Of a DNA stretch of 32,683 bases, positions 15,838-23,960 are shown in pieces (the first letter of the stretch is position 1; each line of letters starts with the position of its first letter). Where the stretch lies: the NCBI GenBank assembly GCA_022780745.1, contig JALEVB010000019.1, positions 1 to 32,683 on the forward strand, given 5' to 3'. The position numbers and the translations under genes were made by a program. The notes beneath the pieces were generated by a model that saw only the letters and a list, made by a program, of their open reading frames with translations, did not search any database and was not told the origin of the DNA. The DNA is from Erysipelotrichaceae bacterium (lineage in GTDB: Bacteria > Bacillota_I > Bacilli_A > Erysipelotrichales > Erysipelotrichaceae).

Positions 15838-16241
15838 TAAAGAAAATCGTTAGAGATCAGATGTTTCTATCGTTAAAAGCTACATTGGCAACCAAGAAAG
15901 ATCTAGATATTGCTAATGATCTTAGCGATACGATAAATGTCCATGATAATTGTATTGGTATGGCTGCTAATATGATTGGTATTAATAAAAGGATCATTAT
16001 TATCAAATTGGGTATGATGAAGATGATCATGTTTAATCCTGTACTTATTAATAAGGCATATCCTTATGAAACATATGAAGGATGCTTAAGTTTAGATGGT
16101 GTAAGAAAAACGGTTAGATATAAAAATATTGAAGTTGAGTATTATGATGCTAAATGGCATAAACAGAAAATAAAACTAAGTGGTCTATCGGCACAGATTT
16201 GTCTGCACGAAATGGACCACTTAGAGGGTATAATTATTTAG
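15834..16241 (+). CDS. Peptide deformylase-like protein, divergent subfamily
   Basis: This is a 135-residue protein with the deformylase fold motifs. Motif II is EGCLS (C84, metal ligand) and motif III is HEMDH (H125, E126, H129). Motif I is altered: the usual GxGxAAxQ reads CIGMAANM, so the oxyanion-stabilising Gln is Met (M47) and the first Gly is Cys (C40). The length is shorter than housekeeping Def (about 150-185 residues). Metal binding should be intact, but true deformylase activity is uncertain. Similar short CxGMAANMIG proteins occur beside a normal deformylase in other Firmicutes, from memory. It is translationally coupled to the radical SAM gene. The 3' end overlaps the convergent glycosidase gene by 8 bases. 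Confidence 0.82.
   Translation: MIKKIVRDQMFLSLKATLATKKDLDIANDLSDTINVHDNCIGMAANMIGINKRIIIIKLGMMKMIMFNPVLINKAYPYETYEGCLSLDGVRKTVRYKNIEVEYYDAKWHKQKIKLSGLSAQICLHEMDHLEGIII
16167..16224 (-). terminator. Terminator of the GH43-like gene, inside the deformylase-like coding region
   Basis: CTAAGTGGTC (16176-16185) and GACCACTTAG (16215-16224) form a perfect 10-bp stem with a 29-base loop that can itself fold (GCAGA/TCTG core). Read on the minus strand, the stem starts 10 bases after the glycosidase stop and is followed by TTTTATTTT. On the plus strand there is no U-run, so the element is directed to the minus-strand transcript. Confidence 0.65.
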
Positions 16242-17568
16242 TTATGATTTTATTTAGTGTGATCTTATCAGCATGTTCAATGATGATAGTGATTGAAAAT
16301 GGTTTATTGACAGCTAATAGTGAAATATTAGCTGTTTTATTTTGGACTTGTTTATCAAATATTAGATGATCATCCTGATAGATCATAAGATGACAATTAG
16401 TCTTATCAAAATCTAATATTAGTTCATGAATATTTTGAAAGTAACGATAAACGATCGTAGTATTAGTGATATTGGTTATTTTATCATCGCATCTTAAAGC
16501 ACGATCAATACCATTTTCAAAGAAATCTATATAAATGCCACTATTGTTATCATATAGTTCACAGGCAATAGATGCATCATAACATCCTTGTGATAATGGA
16601 TATAAGCTAGAGCTGGTTATTTCTTGGGTAATAAAGTGACCATCTATCATTTTGATCTTTTCCATACATACCTGCCTTGAATATTGTTTAGCATAGGTAT
16701 GACGATGATAGAAGATATAATAATCATCATTGATTTGTAATAAAGAGCCATGGTTATTGGCGTAATTATTTTTATAAATATCATCATCACTTGTCTTAGA
16801 AGCATTGGAAATAAGTATTCCTTGGTATTCATAACCATGATCAAAATATTTGCTGGTAGCGTAGCATAGTTCATGCTGGTGCTTAGATGAATATAATAAA
16901 TAATAAGTGTCATTATATTTTCTTAAACTGGCTGCTTCTAAGAATTCATGATCTTCAAAGGAAGTATTCTTACCGTATTTATAGCCAGGTATTACTAGTT
17001 TTGGTAAGGTTTTCATCGTTTGCATATCATCTTCTAGTTCAACGATAAATAAACCATGATCATTATGTTCATTGATATCCATGGCTGGAATATTGGCATC
17101 AACACTAAAGCCAAGACTTAGGATGATCTTACCGTTGTCATTAATAACACTAGGATCGAAATGATATGGTCTGATATCCAGAGTTTTAAAATCGATATTG
17201 TTAGGATATCTGATGGTTCCATAGTATTCAAAAGGACCATTAGGTTTATCACTTCTGGCAATGGATATCATGTCAATATTTGATAGACCATAATATAAAT
17301 AATACTTGCCATCATTGCCACATACGACATCAGGAGCATATAGATCATGCTTATTATCATGATTTAATGGATCTTGATCTTTACGATAAATAACGCCTTC
17401 ATAATGCCAATTGCTTAGATCATTTAGATTCGCACTGTAGCATATATAGTCTAGTGGACAGTAGCGATCAGAGTTTCTTGCATCATGGGAGCCATATAAG
17501 TAGATTTTATTGTTGAATATATGGGATTCAACATCACAAAAGTAGTTATCTTTGATAATTGGGTTCAT
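16234..17568 (-). CDS. Glycoside hydrolase family 43-like protein
   Basis: This 444-residue protein without a signal peptide probably acts in the cytoplasm on short imported oligosaccharides. The five-bladed propeller motifs of GH43 are visible: CDVESHIFNNKIYLYGSHD (candidate general base D12), LYAPDV (residues 77-81), HFDPSVI (D138, pKa-modulating Asp) and FLEAAS (E211, general acid). A NNHGSL segment follows later. The C-terminal ~120 residues look like a beta-sandwich accessory domain. Family members are xylosidases, arabinofuranosidases or galactosidases; the linkage here cannot be assigned. AAGGAT lies upstream of the ATG. There is no sugar transporter beside it. Confidence 0.82.
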   Translation of the reverse strand: MNPIIKDNYFCDVESHIFNNKIYLYGSHDARNSDRYCPLDYICYSANLNDLSNWHYEGVIYRKDQDPLNHDNKHDLYAPDVVCGNDGKYYLYYGLSNIDMISIARSDKPNGPFEYYGTIRYPNNIDFKTLDIRPYHFDPSVINDNGKIILSLGFSVDANIPAMDINEHNDHGLFIVELEDDMQTMKTLPKLVIPGYKYGKNTSFEDHEFLEAASLRKYNDTYYLLYSSKHQHELCYATSKYFDHGYEYQGILISNASKTSDDDIYKNNYANNHGSLLQINDDYYIFYHRHTYAKQYSRQVCMEKIKMIDGHFITQEITSSSLYPLSQGCYDASIACELYDNNSGIYIDFFENGIDRALRCDDKITNITNTTIVYRYFQNIHELILDFDKTNCHLMIYQDDHLIFDKQVQNKTANISLLAVNKPFSITIIIEHADKITLNKIITK

Positions 17569-17584
17569 TTTATGTTACCATCCT

Positions 17585-17593
17585 TGTTATAAT
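17585..17593. promoter_or_regulatory. Overlapping divergent -10 elements (GH43-like gene / HAD operon)
   Basis: The near-palindrome GTTATAATAATAAC (17587-17600) lies in the 48-base gap between divergent genes. On the plus strand TGTTATAAT (17585-17593) is a perfect extended -10. On the minus strand the same bases give TATTAT. Polymerase binding for one direction should exclude the other. Confidence 0.5.
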
Positions 17594-17616
17594 AATAACA
17601 TAAAGAAGGAAGAATT

Positions 17617-18225
17617 ATGAAAAAAGCTATTATTTTTGATTTGGATGGGACATTGATCAATTCCTATGGCAAGATCGTTAAGGTATTACAGATATTATGT
17701 ACTAAGCATCATCTTCATATGGATGAACAAAAAATATATAATTATGTTATGACTTATTCGGTAGCTGATTTTCTTAATGCTTATTTTGATGATTATGATC
17801 TTGTTTTAAGTGAATATCATAGTATTGGTGAAAGATATGATTATGAATATCAGTTAATGCCTAATATTTATGATACATTAAATGAATTAGCTAAAAGGGA
17901 TATTGGTTTATTTGTTTATACACATTCTAGCAATAAGTGTTTAAAAATATTAGCTGATTTGAAAGTAGTTGATTTATTTAAAGAAATCGTTACTAGTGAT
18001 TATCATTTTAAAAGAAAACCAGATAGCGAAGCTATTGATTATTTAGTTAATAAATATCAGATCACTGACGCTTATTATGTAGGTGATCGTAATATTGATA
18101 TTCAAGCTGCTAATAATGCGAATATCAAAGGAATATTGTATTTGCCATATGATAGTGTAGTTGTTCCATGTGGCAAAGAAGATTATGTAGTAGATGATAT
18201 AGGAAAGATTTTAAATATAGTATGA
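17617..18225 (+). CDS. HAD-superfamily hydrolase (phosphoglycolate phosphatase-like)
   Basis: A 202-residue HAD hydrolase. Motif I is IIFDLDGTL with nucleophile D8 and D10. An alpha-helical cap follows, motif II is FVYTHSS, motif III lysine is in FKRKPDSEAIDYLV, and motif IV is YVGDRNIDIQAA. This is the Gph/PGMB (HAD-IA) layout; the substrate is likely a small phosphorylated metabolite and is not identifiable. AGAAGGAAG precedes the ATG. Its end overlaps the next gene by 4 bases, so it heads a four-gene operon. Confidence 0.87.
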   Translation: MKKAIIFDLDGTLINSYGKIVKVLQILCTKHHLHMDEQKIYNYVMTYSVADFLNAYFDDYDLVLSEYHSIGERYDYEYQLMPNIYDTLNELAKRDIGLFVYTHSSNKCLKILADLKVVDLFKEIVTSDYHFKRKPDSEAIDYLVNKYQITDAYYVGDRNIDIQAANNANIKGILYLPYDSVVVPCGKEDYVVDDIGKILNIV

Positions 18226-19451
18226 AAAAGTTATTAGTTATATTATTTGTGATTTGTCTATTTGCTTGCGATGCTAGAGATGATAGACATATTGTCGAAG
18301 ATGGTATCAGTAAGATCATGTTGGTTAGTGATTTACATTATCTATCTAGTGATTTATATGATAATGGTGAAAAGTTTAATGCATATATGGCTACTAGTGA
18401 TGCTAAACTGACAAAGTATTCAGATGTTTTAGTAGATGGCATTATTGATACGGTATTAGATGAGAATGCTGATGTTTTGATCATTAGCGGTGATCTGACT
18501 TTTAATGGTGAAAAACTATCACATGAACAGTTAAGTAAAAGATTAGCTTATTTGCAGGATAGAGGAGTAGATGTTTTAATTATTCCTGGTAATCATGATA
18601 TCAATAATATGTTTGCTTATAAATTTGAAAAAGATAATATTTATTATACTGATAATGTCAATGAAGAGGATTTTAAAACGATATATGCTTCTTTAGGTTA
18701 TCAGAATGCTTTATATTATGATGATAACAGCTATTCTTATGTTTATGAGTTGGATGATGAACATTGGCTATTATTTGTTGATGTAAATAGTTATAGTCAA
18801 AATCGTGTTCTAACATCGACTCTAGATTGGGTCAAAGAAGTGCTAGAAAAGGCTAAAGCTGATGATATCAAAGTTATTGGTATTACGCATCAGAATGTTT
18901 TAGGACATAGTGATCAGTTTGGTTTTGATTATATTATTCAAAATGGTTATGCTTTGAATAATTTATATAAGGAATATGGAGTTAAGCTTAATTTAAGTGG
19001 GCATATGCATATTCAGCATTATACGAATAATAAATATGTTTATGATGTTGCGACTAATGCCATTAGTGTTTATCCTAATTTGTATGCAATTATTACTTTT
19101 GATAATGGTTATATCAATTATGATACATATGGATTAGAAATTAGTGACTTTAATTATGAAGGCTATGATGATTTTAGAGCATATAGTCAGGATTATTTTG
19201 ATCAGGTTACCTATCGTTCATTTGATAAGCGTTATAATATCTTTGAAGATGAAGATGAGCTAGATATGGCTTTAGATTTTTATTATGAATTAAATCGTAG
19301 TTTTTTTGGTGGGGATATTATTGATAATTATGATAAACTAATAGGCAGTGATGGTTATAAGTTATTTGAAAAATATCAGCTAACTAATGCAAGATTAGAT
19401 GATATGTTAAATGTTAAATATAACTATCAGCATTTGATTTTGGAGGAATAA
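18222..19451 (+). CDS. Metallophosphoesterase lipoprotein
   Basis: A 409-residue secreted protein with a lipobox LFAC (lipidated C16) at the end of a short hydrophobic signal. The calcineurin-like core has all metal motifs: VSDLHYLS, ISGDLTFNGE, IPGNHDIN, GITHQN and LSGHMHIQH. A ~130-residue acidic, aromatic-rich C-terminal extension follows the core. It should therefore act at the outer face of the membrane on a phosphoester. The substrate is unknown. The coupling to a cytoplasmic HAD hydrolase on each side is consistent with a phosphate-salvage or envelope-polymer role, but nothing proves it. Confidence 0.86.
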   Translation: MKKLLVILFVICLFACDARDDRHIVEDGISKIMLVSDLHYLSSDLYDNGEKFNAYMATSDAKLTKYSDVLVDGIIDTVLDENADVLIISGDLTFNGEKLSHEQLSKRLAYLQDRGVDVLIIPGNHDINNMFAYKFEKDNIYYTDNVNEEDFKTIYASLGYQNALYYDDNSYSYVYELDDEHWLLFVDVNSYSQNRVLTSTLDWVKEVLEKAKADDIKVIGITHQNVLGHSDQFGFDYIIQNGYALNNLYKEYGVKLNLSGHMHIQHYTNNKYVYDVATNAISVYPNLYAIITFDNGYINYDTYGLEISDFNYEGYDDFRAYSQDYFDQVTYRSFDKRYNIFEDEDELDMALDFYYELNRSFFGGDIIDNYDKLIGSDGYKLFEKYQLTNARLDDMLNVKYNYQHLILEE

Positions 19452-19452
19452 A

Positions 19453-20199
19453 ATGATCTTAGGTGCCGATTGGGATAATACGATTAAAATAAATCATGAT
19501 GTTAGAAAAGAAGATATTGAAGCAATAAATAATTTTCGAAAGCATAATAAGTTTGGGGTTGTAACCGGGAGAACTTTATCAATGATCAAGCCAGAACTTG
19601 AAAAATATCATTTGGGTTATGATTTTTTGGTATGTAGTAATGGAACAGTTGTTTTTGGTGAAGATGATAATCTTATTTCGCGTATAGATATGGATCATGA
19701 TGAAGCTTCAGAATTGCTTTCTTATCTGATTAGTAAAGAAATGGTATTTTGTTTAAGTGATGGTATTGATTTTGGTTATCATCGTTTAAATGATTCGTCT
19801 AGAAATTTTATTAAGGGTTTTAATGTTAAGACTTATGAAGAGATGTTAGGTAGACCATATAATGGGATCTTTGTGCGTAGTGATGATCATGATGTTTTAT
19901 GTAAGTTAAAATCTTATATCGAAAATAAATATCATATGAATGCTGCAATTAATCGTGGTAATCTGGATATATATGCTAATAGTACTAATAAAGCTATTGG
20001 TTTAGCTATTATTGGTAAGTATTATCATGATGATAAGATATATGCCATTGGTGATGGCGGTAATGATATTGATATGATAAATGCCTATGGTAAAATGGCA
20101 ATGAAGGATTGTAGTGATGATGTTAAAAAGTATGCAACATCTTATTTTGACTATGTTAAGGATTGTATAGCATATATTGAAGGTAAAGATAATGGCTAA
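19453..20199 (+). CDS. Cof-type HAD-IIB hydrolase
   Basis: This 248-residue cytoplasmic phosphatase has motif I GADWDNT with D6 and D8 (the usual DxDGT reads DWDNT), motif II FGVVTGRT, a C2 cap in the middle, the motif III lysine near STNKAIGLA, and motif IV IGDGGNDIDMI. The order and the C2 cap are those of the Cof/YbiV group of sugar-phosphate and cofactor phosphatases. GGAGG lies 8 bases before the ATG. It starts 1 base after the metallophosphoesterase stop and overlaps the next gene. Confidence 0.88.
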   Translation: MILGADWDNTIKINHDVRKEDIEAINNFRKHNKFGVVTGRTLSMIKPELEKYHLGYDFLVCSNGTVVFGEDDNLISRIDMDHDEASELLSYLISKEMVFCLSDGIDFGYHRLNDSSRNFIKGFNVKTYEEMLGRPYNGIFVRSDDHDVLCKLKSYIENKYHMNAAINRGNLDIYANSTNKAIGLAIIGKYYHDDKIYAIGDGGNDIDMINAYGKMAMKDCSDDVKKYATSYFDYVKDCIAYIEGKDNG

Positions 20200-21907
20200 T
20201 GTTTGTCTGGTTGGTTTAAATTCTAAATATGTTCATAGCTGCCTGGCAGTATATTGTCTGGAAGCTGGTATCAAAGAGTATGCTAAAGAGGGTATTAAGC
20301 CTATTGTTATTGAAAGAACGATTCATAATGATATGCATATGGTAGCGGATGAAATTATGGCACATCATCCTTTTTTAGTTGGTATTAGTACCTATATCTG
20401 GAATGTTGAAAAGGTATTTGAACTAGTAGATATTATCAAAAGTAAAGATCATGATGTAAAGATCTGTTTAGGTGGACCTGAGGTTAGCTATAATCAGTAT
20501 GATGTATTAGCTAAGCATGACAATGTTGATTTTATTAGCGCTGGGGAAGGAGAATATCCTTTTGCCTTGTTGTGTGATACTTTGATTAGCAATAGTGATC
20601 TTGACAGGGTCATGGGATTATCATATCGTGACAATGGTAGTATCGTAGTTAAGGAAGCATATGTTGGGTTGGATGATCCTGTTAGTCCTTATACTGATAC
20701 TTTTATGAATAATGTTAATAAGCGTATTGTTTATATAGAAACGACCAGAGGATGTCCGTATAGTTGTGATTATTGCTTATCTGGAAGATGTGGCAAGGTT
20801 AGATATTTTGATCTAGATAAGACTTTTGAAAATATTATTAAGTTAGCTAATAGTTCTTGTAAGACAATTAAATTTGTTGATCGAACATTTAATGCGAATA
20901 AGAAAAGAAGTAAGGCTATTATTAGTTTTATTATTAATAATAGTGGTAAAAGCTTTCCTGATGATGTTTGTTTTCATTTTGAAGTAGCTGGGGATATACT
21001 TGATGATGAAACGATTGAATTATTAGGTAGTGCTCCTAAAGGTTTATTTCAATTAGAAATAGGCATGCAGTCTTTTAATGAGAAAACTTTGGCTTATATT
21101 AATCGTAAGACTAATACTGATATCTTAAAGAATAATATTCGTAAACTGCTGTCTTATAATAATATGCATATTCATATCGATCTGATCGTTGGTTTGCCTT
21201 ATGAAGATATGAATAGTTTAAAAGATAGTTTTAATACGGGGTATTATCTGAATGCGCATATGCTACAGCTTGGCTTTTTGAAGATACTTCATGGGGCAAC
21301 GATGGATACTGATAAGAATAAGTATCATTATCATTATGATGATAAACCACCATATGAGATCATAGATACTGATTGGCTGACCAAAGAAGAAATGGCAGAT
21401 ATTCATGCTTTGGAAGATGTATTGGATAGAATGAATAATAGTGGTAGATTTTTGAATACGCTTAATTATTTATTAGATGTTACTAAGTCTGATCCTTTTG
21501 ATCTTTTGATGGGTTTTGGTTTATATGCTAAGGATAGAATGGATTATAAGATTGATTTAGATCATTATACAGCTTTGATCTATGATTATTTTAAAACATT
21601 GGATAATGTTGATAGTATAGCTTTAAGAGATCAGATGGTCATTGATCGTTTAAGCACTAATGCTAGTGGAAAATTGTGTGATTGTTTAAAGATAGCTGAT
21701 AAGAATATTAAGCCTTATCGTATGGCTTTAGATTTTGTTGATAAGCCTATTAAGAATATTAAAAGAGGACTAGAAATTTTATATAGTTTAAATAAAGTAG
21801 TATATGTTGATTATCAAGATAGAGATGTTATCACTAATCAATATGTCTTAAAGTATCAGGATCCTGATTTTTTAATGAATGTATATCGTAAAACTCAGCA
21901 TTTATAA
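20192..21907 (+). CDS. B12-binding-domain radical SAM protein (DUF4080-containing type)
   Basis: This 571-residue protein opens with NVCLVGLNSKYVHSCLAVY and a Rossmann-like cobalamin-binding-type domain (about 1-150, with PFLVGISTYIWN and ICLGGPEVSY). The radical SAM core has TTRGCPYSCDYCLSG with C188, C192 and C195. The C-terminal third resembles DUF4080. These proteins are presumed methylases or rearrangement enzymes; the substrate is unknown. The N-terminal domain lacks an obvious DxHxxG motif, so base-off B12 binding is doubtful. I use ATG 20192 (AAGGT 7 bases upstream) instead of the upstream TTG 20177. It overlaps the previous gene by 8 bases. Confidence 0.87.
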   Translation: MANVCLVGLNSKYVHSCLAVYCLEAGIKEYAKEGIKPIVIERTIHNDMHMVADEIMAHHPFLVGISTYIWNVEKVFELVDIIKSKDHDVKICLGGPEVSYNQYDVLAKHDNVDFISAGEGEYPFALLCDTLISNSDLDRVMGLSYRDNGSIVVKEAYVGLDDPVSPYTDTFMNNVNKRIVYIETTRGCPYSCDYCLSGRCGKVRYFDLDKTFENIIKLANSSCKTIKFVDRTFNANKKRSKAIISFIINNSGKSFPDDVCFHFEVAGDILDDETIELLGSAPKGLFQLEIGMQSFNEKTLAYINRKTNTDILKNNIRKLLSYNNMHIHIDLIVGLPYEDMNSLKDSFNTGYYLNAHMLQLGFLKILHGATMDTDKNKYHYHYDDKPPYEIIDTDWLTKEEMADIHALEDVLDRMNNSGRFLNTLNYLLDVTKSDPFDLLMGFGLYAKDRMDYKIDLDHYTALIYDYFKTLDNVDSIALRDQMVIDRLSTNASGKLCDCLKIADKNIKPYRMALDFVDKPIKNIKRGLEILYSLNKVVYVDYQDRDVITNQYVLKYQDPDFLMNVYRKTQHL

Positions 21908-21936
21908 AAGATGAGCATTTGCTCATCTTTTATAAA
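21901..21936 (+). terminator. Strong hairpin terminator of the HAD/radical SAM operon
   Basis: This is a perfect inverted repeat with 17-base arms (left arm from 21901, containing AAAAGATGAGCA; right arm to 21936, containing TGCTCATCTTTT) and a 2-base centre. It overlaps the stop codon of the radical SAM gene. The U-run falls within the right arm, as in symmetrical terminators that work on both strands. Confidence 0.85.
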
Positions 21937-21942
21937 ATATAT

Positions 21943-22062
21943 TTAGCTGAAAAAATCAAAAATCGTTGAATAATAAAGATCAGGATCGATGTCACTTCTG
22001 GCACCATGTCCGGCATTATCTAATAATAACTGTTTATTGCCTGAATAGCTTTCATTTGTATT
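21943..22062 (-). pseudogene. 3' remnant of an alpha/beta hydrolase gene
   Basis: The gap between the hairpin and the macrodomain gene holds about 40 minus-strand codons ending in TAA at 21943. They translate to GNKQLLLLDNAGHGARSDID, followed by PDLYYSTIFDFFS. This matches the C-terminal end of serine alpha/beta hydrolases, with the catalytic His in NAGHG. Upstream the frame stays open to about 22179 but reads as low-complexity AT-rich sequence without hydrolase features, and there is no start codon or ribosome binding site. The rest of the gene has been lost, so this is a decayed fragment. Assignment to the superfamily rests on this motif only. Confidence 0.6.
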
Positions 22063-22210
22063 CACATTGTCAGTTGTTCTAAAGTTTTTTATTACTATTA
22101 GGTTTTTAAAATATATTGTTATGATATTATATGCTGTATGTAATTTTTTATATGATATGAGAAAAGATATCTTTGATGATCAAGATTTTAGATAAGGAAG
22201 GAAAAGTATT

Positions 22211-22753
22211 ATGAGTAGTATTGAAATTAAGAAAGTTGGTATTACTAATACTGATTGTGAGTGTGTTGTTAATGCGGCTAATGAATATCTTTTGGAAGGT
22301 GGAGGAGTTTGTGGAGCTATTTTTAAGGCTGCAGGACCTTTATTGACTGATGCCTGTAATAAAATAGGTCATTGTGATTGTGGAAGTGCAGTGCTTACGG
22401 ATGCTTATAATATGAATGCTAGATATATCATCCATGCAGTTGGACCTGTATATCATGATGGAAAACATCATGAAGATCAATTATTATATTCTGCCTATAA
22501 GCAGTCTTTAAAGCTTGCTAAGGATAATAATTGTCATTCAATAGCTTTTTGTATGATATCAGCTGGTATTTTTGGCTATCCTGTTGTTGAAGCATGGCGT
22601 AAAGCTTTGCAAGCTTGTATGGATTTTTTCTTGGATCATCCTGATTATGACCTTCGTATTGTTTTTGCCTGTATTGATGATAATGTAATAAATATGGGAA
22701 ATGATGTATTAACTGAACTAAAAAAGAGTAGAAAATATTCTACTCTTGAATAG
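22211..22753 (+). CDS. Macrodomain protein (ADP-ribose-binding / hydrolase type)
   Basis: A 180-residue single macrodomain. The ligand loop VVNAANEYLLEGGGVCGAIF contains N21, N24 and the Gly run 30-32, and the second loop is CMISAGIFGYP. These are the adenine-diphosphoribose contacts of the MacroD/YmdB group that removes acetyl or ADP-ribose groups. There is no adjacent sirtuin, ADP-ribosyltransferase or DarT-type toxin gene, so the target is open. AGGAAGGAAAAG precedes the ATG. The last 14 bases overlap the convergent htrA and carry its terminator. Confidence 0.9.
   Translation: MSSIEIKKVGITNTDCECVVNAANEYLLEGGGVCGAIFKAAGPLLTDACNKIGHCDCGSAVLTDAYNMNARYIIHAVGPVYHDGKHHEDQLLYSAYKQSLKLAKDNNCHSIAFCMISAGIFGYPVVEAWRKALQACMDFFLDHPDYDLRIVFACIDDNVINMGNDVLTELKKSRKYSTLE
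22720..22747 (-). terminator. htrA terminator inside the macrodomain gene 3' end
   Basis: AAGAGTAGAA (22724-22733) and TTCTACTCTT (22738-22747) form a perfect 10-bp stem with a 4-base loop. On the minus strand it is followed by TTTT then AG; on the plus strand the next bases are GAATAGG. It therefore acts on htrA, whose stop (22740-22742) is within the stem. It also encodes part of the macrodomain C-terminus. Confidence 0.75.
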
Positions 22754-23897
22754 GTCCAGTTAGTGTTACATCAACATCCATTTGTTGACCATCTCTAACG
22801 ATGGTTATTTTTACGGTATCACCAACGTTGTAATTTTGTAACTGGGAACTTAGATCAGTATATGATGATATTTCTGTATCGTTGATAGCGATAATACGAT
22901 CATATGGTTTTAATCCAGCTTTTTGGGCACCTGATCCATCAATGGTACTTTGGATATATAGTCCAGCTTTATATCCTTTAGTATCTTGAGCTAGCTCAGT
23001 TACTTTTACTCCTAATGTAGCACGATCTGTTACATAACCATTTTCAATTAGCTGATCGACTACTTTCATAACATCATTGATAGGAATAGCAAATCCTAAG
23101 CCTTCAACGGAAGATCCTACAGATTTGGCGTTGACAATGCCTATCAGTTCACCAGCTGCATTGAATAAGCCTCCTCCAGAGTTTCCAGAGTTGATGGCAG
23201 CATTGGTTTGAATTAAGTTCATCTTCTCATTATTGACTGTTACTTCACGATTTAATGAGCTGATGATACCATCAGTAGCTGTTCCTCCAAGTGATCCTAA
23301 GGGATTGCCTATAGCAATAACACTGTCTCCTACTAATAGATTATCAGAGTTGCCTACCGTAGCACATGTTAGATCCTTGGCATCAATTTTAATAACCGCA
23401 ACATCAGATTTACTATCAGTAGCGATCAATGCGGCATCATATACTTCGCCGTTTGTTAATCTTACTTTGATCGTATTAGCTGAATCGATTACATGGTTAT
23501 TTGTTACAATATAACCATCTTTAGAAATAATTACACCTGATCCGGCTCCTTCTACTAAATTGTTACCTGATATTCCAAAAAATGAATAGAAATCATTGGT
23601 TTCAATCGTTTCGGTATTGATTTCTACTACGCTGTCTTTGACTGATGCAATAACACTTTGAATGCTTCCATCGGTAGCAAAGCTGGGGTTTACATTCTGA
23701 CTGTCTGATTTATATATCACTGTTTGAGGGGTAGTGTATCTAGCTGCTACATAACCTCCAGCTAAGCCACAACTTAAACTAATAATTGCAACAAGGACTA
23801 AATATAACACGGGATGTTGCTTAGAAGTTTTTGCTGGTTTAGCATTGTTTATAACCTGACCTGTTTGATTGTCGATGACAATTTTTTCTTCATCCAT
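22740..23897 (-). CDS. htrA: HtrA/DegP-like serine protease, membrane-anchored
   Basis: This envelope quality-control protease has 385 residues: a cytoplasmic N-terminus, one membrane anchor (about 29-52), a trypsin-like domain with the triad H135 (TNNHVI), D165 (SDVAVI) and S240 (NSGNSGGGLF), and one C-terminal PDZ domain (about 285-378). Single-PDZ membrane-tethered forms are the rule in Firmicutes. The start has an excellent AAAGGAGG site. A 7-4-7 direct repeat upstream is positioned as an activator site (separate entry). Confidence 0.95.
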   Translation of the reverse strand: MDEEKIVIDNQTGQVINNAKPAKTSKQHPVLYLVLVAIISLSCGLAGGYVAARYTTPQTVIYKSDSQNVNPSFATDGSIQSVIASVKDSVVEINTETIETNDFYSFFGISGNNLVEGAGSGVIISKDGYIVTNNHVIDSANTIKVRLTNGEVYDAALIATDSKSDVAVIKIDAKDLTCATVGNSDNLLVGDSVIAIGNPLGSLGGTATDGIISSLNREVTVNNEKMNLIQTNAAINSGNSGGGLFNAAGELIGIVNAKSVGSSVEGLGFAIPINDVMKVVDQLIENGYVTDRATLGVKVTELAQDTKGYKAGLYIQSTIDGSGAQKAGLKPYDRIIAINDTEISSYTDLSSQLQNYNVGDTVKITIVRDGQQMDVDVTLTGPIQE

Positions 23898-23960
23898 ATT
23901 TTATTTCCTCCTTTTACGAAGATAACTATAATATTTATATATGAAATATGGTAGAATAAA

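Noticed and set aside
22211-22753. Macrodomain gene as antitoxin of a DarTG-type toxin-antitoxin pair
   Set aside because: No DarT-like ADP-ribosyltransferase gene lies beside it; the only neighbours are a hydrolase remnant and htrA, and the protein is a single small macrodomain.
23233-23514. Plus-strand open frame of 93 codons within htrA
   Set aside because: It is antisense to the catalytic core of htrA, has no ribosome binding site and no recognisable protein features.
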